From NCBI GenBank assembly GCA_029243395.1, contig JAQWSE010000011.1, positions 62,001-126,000 of the forward strand: a stretch of 64,000 nt of DNA. Direction: 5' to 3'. Origin of the DNA: Paracoccaceae bacterium. Lineage in GTDB: Bacteria > Pseudomonadota > Alphaproteobacteria > Rhodobacterales > Rhodobacteraceae. Position numbers and translations under genes: made by a program. Under the pieces are notes generated by a model. That model did no database searches and was not told where the DNA came from. It worked only from the letters and a program-made list of their open reading frames with translations. Each line of letters starts with the position of its first letter. Positions within the stretch are counted from its first letter, which is position 1. Of the stretch, positions 33,536-42,870 are shown one piece after another.

Positions 33536-34489
33536 TTATAGCAAGTTGGTTGGTGTCTGGTTTCCTATAAAATCCTCAATGTTTTTAAGAGCTAGCTCTC
33601 CCATCTGAGTTCTCACCTCTAAAGAAGCTGTGCCAAGATGAGGAAATAATGTGACATTCTCCATCTTCATCAGTGCTTTTGGTACCTCAGGTTCAAATTC
33701 ATAAACATCAAGCCCCGCGCCGCCAATTTGGCCAGTTTGCAAAGATTCAATCAGAGCTTTTTCGGAAATTACATCACCACGTGCGATATTGACTAAGATG
33801 GCATCTTTCTGCATTTAAAAGAAAACGCCTTCATTAATTAAGTGTTTAGTTGCTGTACCCCCAGGAACTGCTAAGAAAACTACATCTGCCTGCGAAACTG
33901 CTTCATTGATGTTAGAAAAATACTTAGCGGGAAGAGGTAATTTTTTTTCTGATCGGCTCGAATAAAATATCTCCATTCCAAACCCAAAATGGCAACGATG
34001 AGCAATTGCTTGGCCAATGCGTCCCATACCAATTATTGTTGCTTTTTTCCCAGTGATATGGAGACCTAACATTTGAGTTGGGTGCCAGCCTTTCCATTCT
34101 TGGTTTCGAACGGGTCTTTCACCTTCTCCAGCTCGGCGAGCAGTCATAAGCATTAGAGTTATTGCAATATCTGCGGTAGCATCTGTTACCGCTCCAGGAG
34201 TATTTGTGACCATGATTCCTTTTTTCTTGGCCGTATTCACATCAATATGATTGTATCCAACACCAAAATTTGCAAGTAGCCTGCAACGAGGATTTTCTAC
34301 TTGAAGAAAAATACTAGCGCTAAAAACATCACCCAATGTGGGGACTACAATGTCATAGTTTTGAAGAGCTGAAATCATTTCCTGCTCGCTCATGGAAGTT
34401 GTTTTACTTCTTGTAGTAACGTCACCGAGAACATTAGCTTTTTGATGAATTTCTGATGGCAGGGGACGGGTAATTAAGATCTTGTACAA
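33536..34489 (-). pseudogene. D-2-hydroxyacid dehydrogenase interrupted by one in-frame TAA
   Basis: Two adjacent same-frame pieces of 224 and 92 codons make one normal-length (316-residue) 2-hydroxyacid dehydrogenase (glyoxylate/hydroxypyruvate reductase-like). The NAD loop GMGRIGQAIA, the catalytic Arg in VNIARGDVI, Glu in YEFEPEVP and His in FPHLGTAS are all intact. The sole lesion is TAA at 33815-33817 between INEGVFF and MQKDAIL. An ATG follows at once (TAA-ATG), so two peptides could be made by reinitiation, but a single-base error or mutation is simpler. Every other part of the gene looks under selection. Confidence 0.85.
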
Positions 34490-35265
34490 ATTGTTACCTC
34501 CACCTACTCAACTAATTTGTTAGCAATGACAGGAAATAAGCTTCCATCTGCTTTATCTACAATTATGATAAACACTCTGACTTACAATTTGCAATGTGGG
34601 ATAGTGAAAAATTCAGAATCGTCTTAACCAATATCCAATAAAGGATAATAGAAAGATTGCAGGTTTAAAATATATTCCTTATTCATTCCTTCCATTGAAA
34701 ATAATGAGATCTATTAATGCTCTAAGGTTTATAGCTTTAGCTTGCACTTTTAGAAGTTTTATTCATAGATTATTTTTACAACACTCATTTTCTTATCTAT
34801 TTTGAAGAGCTAAAAATTTTCAAATATGGTCGTATAAGTTCCTTGAGATTACCTTCTATTTTTGAGGGTGGGTTAGGGAATAGGGGAAAATACCAGAATT
34901 GTTTAGGTAATTGAAATTACTTATGATTCTTGGCTTAAGAGATAAGAATTCAGAGATCAAAAAGATCTGTAGTACAGTTCAAGGATTTGTTACATAAAGT
35001 TCATGAGCTGTAGACTTATCTCTAAACATTTGCACCGTCAGAAAAATGCTATTCATAATCCCACTCACAGACAAGGCTTGGGGAAGTAGATAGGTTTTCT
35101 TTATTCATATTTGATATTTTGAAATACGGTTGCTAAATTTGTTTATTACTCAAGATGGTGAAGAGTTTGTTGCAAAAAAAACAACGAATTCTAGTGTTAG
35201 ATATTTTAATATGGATATTTTCGAAATTATTGATTGAGAACATTATAATCTACTGAGGCAAGAAT
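34490..35265. other. Intergenic region, 776 bp, no gene found
   Basis: The longest gene-free stretch in the window. Both strands are full of stop codons, and I see no tRNA-like or gene-relic reading. The only structure of note is TGATATTT-TG-AAATAC at 35112-35127, similar to the palindrome at 10281, upstream of the SDR pair. The GAGG ribosome site before 35266 is good. Confidence 0.6.
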
Positions 35266-35997
35266 ATGAAAATTGATGGTAAAAAAGTATTACTTACGGG
35301 AGCTAATGGCGGGATTGGTCAAGCTATTCTTAGACGGTTACACGGAGAAGGAGCTCTTATTGCCGCTACTGATTTAAATGTTGATCATCTAGATGCTAAA
35401 GTTCGTTTTAATGGGAATTTATTGGACAAGAATTTTTGTGATGAATTGCCTAAACGTGCATATGAAGCATTGGGAGGTTTAGACATTTTAATAAATAATG
35501 CAGGAGTTATTAGAAGAGGAAAGATCACAGAATCCAGTGATGAGGATTTGGAAGTTTCCATAAAAGTGAATGTAGAAGCGCCGTTTAGATTGTGCCGTGC
35601 TAGTATCCCCTTGTTAAATCAGGGAGGGGGGGGAGTCATTGTCAATATAGCCAGTTGTTGGGGAATTTACCCTGGACCTTCACACCCTATTTATGTCATG
35701 ACAAAGGCGGCTATAGCGTCATTGACACAATGTTTGGGGAGAGATCATGCAAGTGAAAATATTCGTGTGAATGCGGTATGTCCTAATGAAGTAAATACTC
35801 CTATGATTGAATCAGGTTTTTCAATAAGGGGACTAGATCCCAGTAAGGGTATCGAAGAATTAAATAAGACTGTTCCTTTAGGTCGTATCGCAGAACCAGA
35901 GGATATAGCTGATGTTGTGGCTTTTCTATTATCAGATGCTGCCCGATATATGTGTGGATCTTTAGTTGAAGTAAATGGAGGAAAAGCAGTTTCTTGA
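35266..35997 (+). CDS. Short-chain dehydrogenase/reductase, first of coupled pair
   Basis: 243 residues. TGANGGIGQAIL cofactor loop, Asp after beta2 (ATDLNVD) favouring NAD(H), NNAGVI, catalytic Ser in VNIASCWG, and YVMTK with Tyr and Lys spaced by three. Ends RYMCGSLVEVNGGKAVS, a normal SDR tail. Reduces or oxidises an unknown alcohol or ketone. GAGG ribosome site, ATG start. Its TGA overlaps the next gene's TTG by four bases (TTGA). Confidence 0.9.
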   Translation: MKIDGKKVLLTGANGGIGQAILRRLHGEGALIAATDLNVDHLDAKVRFNGNLLDKNFCDELPKRAYEALGGLDILINNAGVIRRGKITESSDEDLEVSIKVNVEAPFRLCRASIPLLNQGGGGVIVNIASCWGIYPGPSHPIYVMTKAAIASLTQCLGRDHASENIRVNAVCPNEVNTPMIESGFSIRGLDPSKGIEELNKTVPLGRIAEPEDIADVVAFLLSDAARYMCGSLVEVNGGKAVS

Positions 35998-36725
35998 ACT
36001 ATCTAAAAGGTAAAGTGGCACTTATTACCGGTGCTTCAAGCGGGATTGGATTAAGTACTGCAAGGTTACTCAGCAAGCACGGAGCACAAGTTTATACAGC
36101 ACAAAGACGAGAAGGAGAGCACGATTGGATAGAAACGGATTTTCATGATCCTGATGCGTGTGCAAATGTAATAAGTGAACTTTCTGAACGAGCCAATCAC
36201 TTAGATATTCTAATCAATAATGCAGGAATCATGAGAGAGGGATCTGTAAAAGAGACTAGTGTTCAAGATTGGAACGCCCAATTACATCTGAATTTGAGCG
36301 TGCCTTTCATGTTGATCAAGAACAGCTTGAGCCTCATGCAAAGTAAAGGAGCAGCAATTGTGAACATAGGATCTATTGAAGGGATCGGGAGCAACCCTCG
36401 TCACCCAGCTTATTGCGCCTCTAAAGCAGGGTTACATGCCTTGACAAGGGCAGTAGCAGTTGATCATGGGTCAGAAGGTATTAGGTGTAATGCTGTTGCT
36501 CCTGGTTGGATTAACACACCACTTAATCTTGATTTGATCAATTCAATGCCTAATCCTACGGATTTTAGAGCGAAAATTGGTCAAATACATCCTCTAAACC
36601 GCTGTGGTGATCCAGAAGAAGTTGCGGAACTAATCGTTTGGTTAGCCTCGGACAAAGCATCCTTTGTAACGGGCCAGATCTTCACAATTGATGGAGGACG
36701 TACTGCAAAATTAAGTTTGCCCTAA
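35994..36725 (+). CDS. Short-chain dehydrogenase/reductase, second of coupled pair
   Basis: 243 residues from TTG 35994, overlapping the previous stop (TTGA). GGAGG lies 12 bases before the TTG, inside the upstream gene. TGASSGIGLSTA, NNAGIM, Ser in VNIGSIEG and YCASK are all intact. Identity between the pair looks modest, so they are an old duplication or two steps of one pathway. The rare start suggests the second product is made only in step with the first. Substrates unknown. Confidence 0.88.
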   Translation: MNYLKGKVALITGASSGIGLSTARLLSKHGAQVYTAQRREGEHDWIETDFHDPDACANVISELSERANHLDILINNAGIMREGSVKETSVQDWNAQLHLNLSVPFMLIKNSLSLMQSKGAAIVNIGSIEGIGSNPRHPAYCASKAGLHALTRAVAVDHGSEGIRCNAVAPGWINTPLNLDLINSMPNPTDFRAKIGQIHPLNRCGDPEEVAELIVWLASDKASFVTGQIFTIDGGRTAKLSLP

Positions 36726-36882
36726 GTTTTATTTGGTTCTTCACAAGGTAATCTCAAAGCGTTTCTTGAAGTTTTTAAGAATTTAATAAAAAGCAGTTGC
36801 ATAAAATATATGATTTAATTTTTTTGTTGTTTGGTAGTTTCTTGATGCTTTAGTGCAGGTAAGAAATTCCTGATTATACCGA

Positions 36883-37923
36883 CTATTTATATCTCTCGTT
36901 AGTTGATACATTTGTTTTTAAGAGAGCATCTATGGCGGAATCGAGAGAAACTTTGCCTATTTTCTTACCTCCTTCATCTATCACATTACATTCTTTTGTT
37001 TTAGATTTGTTCAGTTCTTTCAGTGCATTTTCCAAAGTTAGTGATGAAATTAGGTTGGGTCCACGACAAGATCCTTTGGTCACTATAGATTTAATCCTGA
37101 TTACCTTACCTCTATTAACGTCTTTTATGAAATCAGAGATATAGTCATCAGCTGGGGTCATGATAATTTCTTGCGGATTTCCTTCTTGAATTACTTTTCC
37201 ATCTCTTAATATCGCAATGTTGTCACCTATTCGCAGAGCTTCATCTAGGTCATGAGTAATGAAAATAATTGTCTTTTGAAGCTCGTTTTGTAAATCTAGT
37301 AGAATATCTTGCATGTCAGTCCTTATAAGAGGGTCTAGGGCGGAAAAGGCTTCATCCATAAGTAGAATTGGGGCATCAGTCGCTAGTGCGCGTGCTAATC
37401 CTACTCTTTGTTGCATGCCACCTGACAATTGTGCAGGAAAATGACCTTCAAACCCCGATAGACCTACTTTTTCAATCCATATATGGCTGCTTTCTTTAGC
37501 TTGGGCCTCATGCACTCCCTGAATAGTCAGGCCGTAAGCCACGTTTTGCGAAACAGTCTTATGAGGGAGTAAGGCAAATTTTTGAAATACCATAGATGTC
37601 TTTTTTCTTCTAAACTCTCTTAGTTCAGTCTGTGACATTTCAAGTACATTCTTGTTGTCGACAATTACCTCTCCTGAAGTAGGTTCAATCAGTCTATTAA
37701 TATGTCTAATTAAAGTTGATTTACCTGAGCCGGATAAGCCCATTATGACTTGGACCTTTTGCTGGGGTATGGTTAAATTGATGTTATTTAAGCCAAGTAC
37801 GTGGTTATAGCTATCCAGAAGCTCTTGTTTGGAAATTCCTTCTTTAACAAGAGGAACAAATTTTTTGGCTTTAGGACCAAAAATTTTGTACAAGTTATTT
37901 ATTTGGAGTTTAGCATCACTCAT
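36883..37923 (-). CDS. proV: ProV-type glycine betaine/proline ABC ATPase
   Basis: 346 residues from ATG 37923, overlapping the permease stop by eight bases; the longer reading lies inside the permease gene. Walker A GLSGSGKST, Q-loop VFQKFALLPHKTV, signature LSGGMQQRVGLARAL, Walker B ILLMDEAFSALD, and His in IFITHDLDEAL. The N-terminal INNLYKIFG and the insertion before Walker A are typical of the OpuAA/ProV group. The C-terminal part (VIRIKSIVTKGSCRG to the end, about 90 residues) keeps only a reduced CBS-like region; ProV proteins normally carry two CBS domains that sense ionic strength, so osmotic gating may be weak here. Confidence 0.9.
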   Translation of the reverse strand: MSDAKLQINNLYKIFGPKAKKFVPLVKEGISKQELLDSYNHVLGLNNINLTIPQQKVQVIMGLSGSGKSTLIRHINRLIEPTSGEVIVDNKNVLEMSQTELREFRRKKTSMVFQKFALLPHKTVSQNVAYGLTIQGVHEAQAKESSHIWIEKVGLSGFEGHFPAQLSGGMQQRVGLARALATDAPILLMDEAFSALDPLIRTDMQDILLDLQNELQKTIIFITHDLDEALRIGDNIAILRDGKVIQEGNPQEIIMTPADDYISDFIKDVNRGKVIRIKSIVTKGSCRGPNLISSLTLENALKELNKSKTKECNVIDEGGKKIGKVSLDSAIDALLKTNVSTNERYK

Positions 37924-38806
37924 GATCTTTTCCGTATCTATGGGCTTGAAGTCTCTTCCCGTATCTTTGTGAGACTCGATCAAATATGATAGCAAGTGCG
38001 ACTATAGCCAATCCATTCATTAAACCCAAAGTTAGGTACTGGTTTTGTATCGCCTGTAATACGGGCATTCCAAGGCCTTTAACGCCAATCATTGAAGCTA
38101 TTACCACCATGGCAAGAGCCATCATTATAGTTTGGTTAACGCCAGCAAAAATATTTGGCAAAGCAAGTGGAATTTGTACATCAAAAAGTTTTTGACGATA
38201 ACTAGACCCGAAGGAATCAGCTGCCTCTAAGATTTCCTTGTCAACTAATCTTATCCCTAGATTAGTAAGCCGTATAACTGGAGGTAAAGCATAAACACAG
38301 ACAGCAATTAAGCCTGGAACTCGACCTATGCCCAGCAGCATTACTACGGGGAGCAGATAAACAAATATAGGTATTGTTTGCATGAGATCTAAGATGGGTG
38401 TGATGGCGCCTTGAACTCGATCATACCGTGACATTAATATTCCTACTGGTATTCCTATTGCGATGCAAATTATTGTAGCAACCGATATTAAGGATATTGT
38501 TGCCATCATATCTTTCCACATGCCGAAATAACCGATTACAACAAATGATAACACCGAGCCTAAGGCGAGCTTCCAGCTTTTTGAACCTAAATAGGAAAGA
38601 CCTGCTACCGCGAAAAGAATAATTGGCCAAGGTGCAGCTATAAGCAGTTTTTCAAGCCAAACTAAAAAATAGTACAAGGGATCAAAAAAAGCCTCAATAT
38701 TATCCCCATACTCTCGGGAGAAGCCCCTAAAAGCAGAGTCGATACCCTTTTTTAGATCGCGAAGATCACGTTTACCCAAACTCGGTATTTCGGTCCAAAA
38801 ATCCAT
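37916..38806 (-). CDS. proW: ProW-type glycine betaine/proline ABC permease
   Basis: 296 residues from ATG 38806 (AAGG 8 bases upstream; another ATG at 38812). Six or so helices with the binding-protein-dependent-transport loop EAADSFGSSYRQKLFDVQIPLALPNIFAG, the ProW signature. QTIPIFVYLLPVVMLLGIGRVPGLIAV is a conserved membrane stretch. It works in the inner membrane with the ATPase downstream and the periplasmic receptor upstream to import betaine-type solutes. A hairpin at 38840-38866 lies between it and the receptor gene. Confidence 0.9.
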   Translation of the reverse strand: MDFWTEIPSLGKRDLRDLKKGIDSAFRGFSREYGDNIEAFFDPLYYFLVWLEKLLIAAPWPIILFAVAGLSYLGSKSWKLALGSVLSFVVIGYFGMWKDMMATISLISVATIICIAIGIPVGILMSRYDRVQGAITPILDLMQTIPIFVYLLPVVMLLGIGRVPGLIAVCVYALPPVIRLTNLGIRLVDKEILEAADSFGSSYRQKLFDVQIPLALPNIFAGVNQTIMMALAMVVIASMIGVKGLGMPVLQAIQNQYLTLGLMNGLAIVALAIIFDRVSQRYGKRLQAHRYGKDHE

Positions 38807-38839
38807 AACCATAACCTTGATTAAAAATTGGAGGTGAAC

Positions 38840-38866
38840 TCGCTGCACCCAGTTGGGATGCAGCGA
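38840..38866 (-). promoter_or_regulatory. Stem-loop between ProX-type and ProW-type genes
   Basis: TCGCTGCA (38840-38847) pairs with TGCAGCGA (38859-38866), continued by CCC/GGG around an AGTT loop with one bulged base. It is 14 bases after the receptor stop on the coding strand, the same place as in the other two importer operons, with no U-run. Confidence 0.7.
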
Positions 38867-38879
38867 TTAGGTTAGATTT

Positions 38880-39881
38880 TTACAATGATGCCTTTACTTT
38901 GGCGGCTACTTCGGCGGAAACCCAAGTTGTCCAAATGTCTTCGTATGAAAGAAGAAATTCAATTGCGGCATCTGAGCCTTGAGATTGATTTTCTTCCATA
39001 TAAACAAGCATCTTATTCATCACTGGGCCCGGATATATCCTCTTTGAAAAGTAGTCCATGGCCTCAGCTGCTTCATTCTTAAAGTTTGTGGTAACTACGG
39101 TATGGACTTCAGACTTAGTCCATGCTGAAGGTTTTGGATTCGAACAATCTTGCTCTGCTTTAGCAATGCATCCATCCCAATTTTCGGAACCTGCGAATGG
39201 TACGCCAAAATCCATTAACTGCATATTAAATTTTCCAATCGGAGCCGTTGGAGCCCAATAGTATCCAAACCAGTTGTCACCTCTTTCAACAGCCTTTGCC
39301 ATCGAAGCGTCCAAACCAGCTTGTGAACCTGGATCGGTTAATATCCATCCTTTTTCTTCCATCTTAAAGGCCCGGAATAAGTTGATATTTGAAAGTTGGC
39401 ATCCCCATCCAGCTGGGCAACCAATAAACTCTCCTTTGGAAGGATCTTCTTTCGCTGGAAAGAGATCGGGGCGTTCTAAGATGTCTAAGACAGTTTTTAG
39501 CTCAGGATGTTTCTCCAAAGTGAAATCTGGAACCCACCACCCTTCGCCAAGTTCAGTGATCGGCATCTCTCGAGCTGAATGAAGCCGCCCTTCATCCATA
39601 GCTGCAAAAAGTGGTTCACGCACTGCATTTATCCAGAGTTCAGCTGCGACGTCTGGTTGCCCTTTCTCATTCATGGATGCAAATGTTGTTGTCGTAGCAC
39701 CTGCAACCATTTCAGTTTCACAGCCATAACCTTCCTCTAGAATTATCTTATCTACATTAGCCATCAAAGTAGCCGAGGGCCAATTCATGTCAGCCATTGA
39801 TATTGACCCACAGGCAGCCCACGCTTGACCTGATAATGCCATAAGGCTTGCAAATACTGATAGTATTAAAAACTTTTTCAT
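38880..39881 (-). CDS. proX: ProX/OpuAC-type betaine-binding protein
   Basis: 333 residues with Sec signal MKKFLILSVFASLMALSGQAWA. The mature protein opens CGSISMADMNWPSATLM and has several tryptophans in the places (GWWVP, NWFGYYW) that form the aromatic cage for quaternary ammonium or tertiary sulfonium groups in this family. PSKGEFIGCPAGWGCQ, with two cysteines, is typical of the marine subgroup. Ligands could be glycine betaine, proline betaine, carnitine, TMAO or DMSP; sequence alone does not decide. First gene of the minus-strand unit, divergent from argE. Confidence 0.9.
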   Translation of the reverse strand: MKKFLILSVFASLMALSGQAWAACGSISMADMNWPSATLMANVDKIILEEGYGCETEMVAGATTTTFASMNEKGQPDVAAELWINAVREPLFAAMDEGRLHSAREMPITELGEGWWVPDFTLEKHPELKTVLDILERPDLFPAKEDPSKGEFIGCPAGWGCQLSNINLFRAFKMEEKGWILTDPGSQAGLDASMAKAVERGDNWFGYYWAPTAPIGKFNMQLMDFGVPFAGSENWDGCIAKAEQDCSNPKPSAWTKSEVHTVVTTNFKNEAAEAMDYFSKRIYPGPVMNKMLVYMEENQSQGSDAAIEFLLSYEDIWTTWVSAEVAAKVKASL

Positions 39882-40037
39882 TAGTTGTCTCCCAAATTTT
39901 TGATATTAATTTTATTAAACTGTGTTTTAACTTATAAAATAAATTTATGTCTTTATAATGAAGGATTAAGGCTAGCTACATCGTTAGAGAGTTGTCAATA
40001 GTTTATTGGATGCACGAAATCTAAAAGAGGAGAAGCA

Positions 40038-41189
40038 ATGTTGGCTAAAGCTATAGAGATTCTTGAAAGGCTGGTTGCATTTCCGAGTATCTCTGGAAAT
40101 CCAACTCACGATATAGTGGATTACATAAAAAAGTATATTGAAGGACATGGAATCGAGGTATCCCTTTCTTTCGATTTGTCTGGTGAGAGGGAGAATGTTT
40201 TTGCAACGCTAGGACCTGCAGTTGATGGTGGGATAGTTTTAAATGGTCACACCGATGTGGTCCCAGTGGAAGGTCAAAAATGGCACAGCGATCCTTTCAC
40301 CCTGACAAAACGGAATAACTGTCTTTATGGGCGGGGTTCTGTTGACATGAAAGGTTTTTTGGCCTGCGTGTTGGCTTCAATCCCTATTTTTAAGGAAAAG
40401 AATCTAAAAAAACCTATTCATATAGCATTCACGTTTGACGAAGAAACAGGGGGGTATGGAATGCCTTTCCTTCTGAATAGTCAGGAATTTCTAGGTTACT
40501 CGCCGGGAATTGTTATTGTGGGAGAGCCGACAGAAATGAATATTATTACTGGTCATAAAGGTGGAGATGAAATGCGAACCGAAATAACTGGATTTGAAGT
40601 TCATTCCTGTAATCCTAATAGGGGCGTGAGTGCTATTTCGATTGCCATGAAACTTATTGCAAAGATTGAGGAAATAGGAGATCGGTTAGCATGCTTACCG
40701 CATTCCAAGTCATTATTTGAACCACCATACGCAACATTTAACGTGGGTAAGATTGAAGGCGGTGTCGCTCGCAATGCAACTGCTGGATGGTGTAATTTTG
40801 ATTGGGAGTTTCGACCGATGCCAGGAGAAGATAACAGAGCCATTATTGCAGAAATAGAAGAATATGCAGATAAAGTTTTGTTGCCGCCTATGAAGGCTAT
40901 TAATAAACATGCTGAAATTGAGGTCATAACTGAAGTATCTGTCCCTCCCTTCGGAGATGCGAATTCAGAAAGAGCTGCACGTTTCATTAGTGAGATAACA
41001 GGTAAGAATAGTCGGGGTGTAGTATCATTTGGTACAGATGCGGGATATTTCAGTGCAGCAGGTTTCTCTACAGTTGTTTGCGGACCAGGGTCAATTTCTA
41101 GAGCTCACGCACCGGATGAATATATAACGATAGGAGAATTGAAAGAGGGATTATCTTTTATGAAGAAAATTGCTCATCATTTGTCATAA
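40038..41189 (+). CDS. argE: Acetylornithine deacetylase (ArgE-type M20 peptidase)
   Basis: 383 residues. Two-zinc amidohydrolase: VLNGHTDVVPVEGQKW (first His/Asp), GRGSVDMKGFLAC (bridging Asp), DEETGGYG (catalytic Glu/Glu pair), and RAHAPDEY near the C-terminus (last His). GGDEMRTEITGFEVHS in the dimerisation domain fits ArgE rather than DapE. It converts N-acetylornithine to ornithine and acetate in linear arginine synthesis, but paralogues deacylate other N-acyl amino acids. Excellent ribosome site AGAGGAG. Divergent from ProXWV with a 156-bp gap. Confidence 0.9.
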   Translation: MLAKAIEILERLVAFPSISGNPTHDIVDYIKKYIEGHGIEVSLSFDLSGERENVFATLGPAVDGGIVLNGHTDVVPVEGQKWHSDPFTLTKRNNCLYGRGSVDMKGFLACVLASIPIFKEKNLKKPIHIAFTFDEETGGYGMPFLLNSQEFLGYSPGIVIVGEPTEMNIITGHKGGDEMRTEITGFEVHSCNPNRGVSAISIAMKLIAKIEEIGDRLACLPHSKSLFEPPYATFNVGKIEGGVARNATAGWCNFDWEFRPMPGEDNRAIIAEIEEYADKVLLPPMKAINKHAEIEVITEVSVPPFGDANSERAARFISEITGKNSRGVVSFGTDAGYFSAAGFSTVVCGPGSISRAHAPDEYITIGELKEGLSFMKKIAHHLS

Positions 41190-41401
41190 AAGGATTCCAT
41201 GGTAGACATAATAGGCTATGAAAAGAAATACCAGACTAAAATCATGGTTATTAACCAGATAGTTGTTAGGCTAACCCAATACCACTTAACTAAAATGCGT
41301 TTGGCAGTTTTGACAAGGTTATAAAGTTTTAACACAAGTTTCATATATGAGATGACTGGTTAAATTTTTGCTGATAGCATGACATTTAACGAGCAAATGG
41401 A

Positions 41402-42517
41402 CTATTTCTGTGGATTTCCAGGTATTGGTAACCCGATTAATGAATGGTGAGCCCTCGCATATTGAGGCGGAAATGCACATTCACTGGATAGGACCTCGGC
41501 TGCATGCCAAGCCCACCGTGGGTTGTATAGCATACCTCTGCCTATTGCTACCATGTCTGCTTGCCCCGTACCTATAATTGACTCCGCTTGAATAGGTTCA
41601 TTTATTTGGCCAACTGCTATTGTTGTAATCTCAACTTGTTTTTTTATTTCAGCGGCAAAACTTGTTTGATAAGCAGGTCCAGATAATATTTTTTGTCTGG
41701 GGGAGTTCCCTCCACTAGAAATATCCACAAATTTACACCCCAATTTTTTTAGTTCCCGTCCAAATATGATAGCTTCAGTCAGATCCCAAGTGGAATCTTC
41801 GATCCAATCTGTAGCTGAAAACCTAACGCCAAGAGGAAAGTTCTCTGGTATGGAATTTCTTACAGCTCTAAAGACTTCTAATGGAAAGTTCATTCGTCCT
41901 TCCAATGTTTGACCATATTCATCTGTGCGATTGTTACTTACTGGCGAAAGAAATTGGTGTAGAAGATAGCCATGAGCCATGTGCAACTCAATGACATCGA
42001 ACCCTATCTTCACAGATCTTTTTGCTGCTGCTACAAAAGACTCCAATATTTCTCTTAAACCTGAAGTTTCTAATTTACTGGGTGACGGCCAATTGGATGA
42101 ATAACTTTCTGCTGAAGGTGCTACTGTCTCCCAGCGTTGATCATTTCCTTTTTCAAGAGGCATCCCACCTCGCCAAGGTATTTCAGTGGAAGCTTTTCGT
42201 CCGGCGTGGGCGAGCTGTATTCCGATCTTTGAGCTCCCATACTTTTTGAAGAACTGGACTATTTTTTCCAATTTCTTTTCATTATTATCTGAATAAAGTC
42301 CCAGACAACCTGGTGTTATTCGTCCTTTTCCCTCAACTGCAGTAGCTTCTATAAATACGAGTCCAGATCCAGAAACAGAAAATTGTCCCAGATGCATGAG
42401 ATGCCAATCTGTTGCAGAGCCATCTATAGCTGAATACTGACACATTGGTGCGACAACTATTCTATTCTTAATGGTTAAATCACCGATTGAAATTGGCGAA
42501 AAAAGCTTACTCTCCAT
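41402..42517 (-). CDS. Old Yellow Enzyme family NADH:flavin oxidoreductase (YqjM-like)
   Basis: 371 residues, TIM-barrel FMN enzyme. APMCQYSAIDGSATDWHLMHLGQF gives the YqjM-type opening with its Cys; IQLAHAGRKAS has the FMN-contact Gln-x-x-His pair; ELHMAHGYLLHQFLSPVSN and NRTDEYG follow. VAIGRGMLYNPRWA is the terminal phosphate site. It reduces activated C=C bonds (enals, enones) with NAD(P)H. ATG with AAAGGA-like site. Monocistronic. Substrate unresolved. Confidence 0.93.
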   Translation of the reverse strand: MESKLFSPISIGDLTIKNRIVVAPMCQYSAIDGSATDWHLMHLGQFSVSGSGLVFIEATAVEGKGRITPGCLGLYSDNNEKKLEKIVQFFKKYGSSKIGIQLAHAGRKASTEIPWRGGMPLEKGNDQRWETVAPSAESYSSNWPSPSKLETSGLREILESFVAAAKRSVKIGFDVIELHMAHGYLLHQFLSPVSNNRTDEYGQTLEGRMNFPLEVFRAVRNSIPENFPLGVRFSATDWIEDSTWDLTEAIIFGRELKKLGCKFVDISSGGNSPRQKILSGPAYQTSFAAEIKKQVEITTIAVGQINEPIQAESIIGTGQADMVAIGRGMLYNPRWAWHAAEVLSSECAFPPQYARAHHSLIGLPIPGNPQK

Positions 42518-42870
42518 AGCAGATTCCTTTTAACTGACTAACACAAAATATGAAACATTAACCTATCACACTACGATAATGTTTAGCTTATTTATTAGCT
42601 CGATCTAGAATATTTTTCTATTAAAAAAGTTTACAAACATCAATTTAGACAAACTTTATCGAAACTAATAGATTTCAATAAAGCTAAAATGGTTAGTGAT
42701 CCAAATGCGGTATGAGTGTGAATGCAACTTGTGCCAAATGCTATGCTTAAGTTAGATGATAGTAGTGAAGTTCAGATATCCTGATGCCCTAATGAACATG
42801 TAAAAATGAAATCACCATTGTCCTGTGGTGTGCTCAGGGTATGAGCTGTAAGCTCTAACACTTAATCACC
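42518..42870. other. Intergenic region, 353 bp, no gene found
   Basis: No coding or RNA-gene signal. Only a short GAGCT/AGCTC hairpin (42843-42855) just beyond the 3' end of the DmdA-like gene, too small to call a terminator. Confidence 0.5.

Noticed and set aside
34490-35265. tRNA or small gene in the longest gene-free stretch
   Set aside because: No cloverleaf-type pairing, no TTC-type arm and no open frame with a ribosome site seen on either strand.
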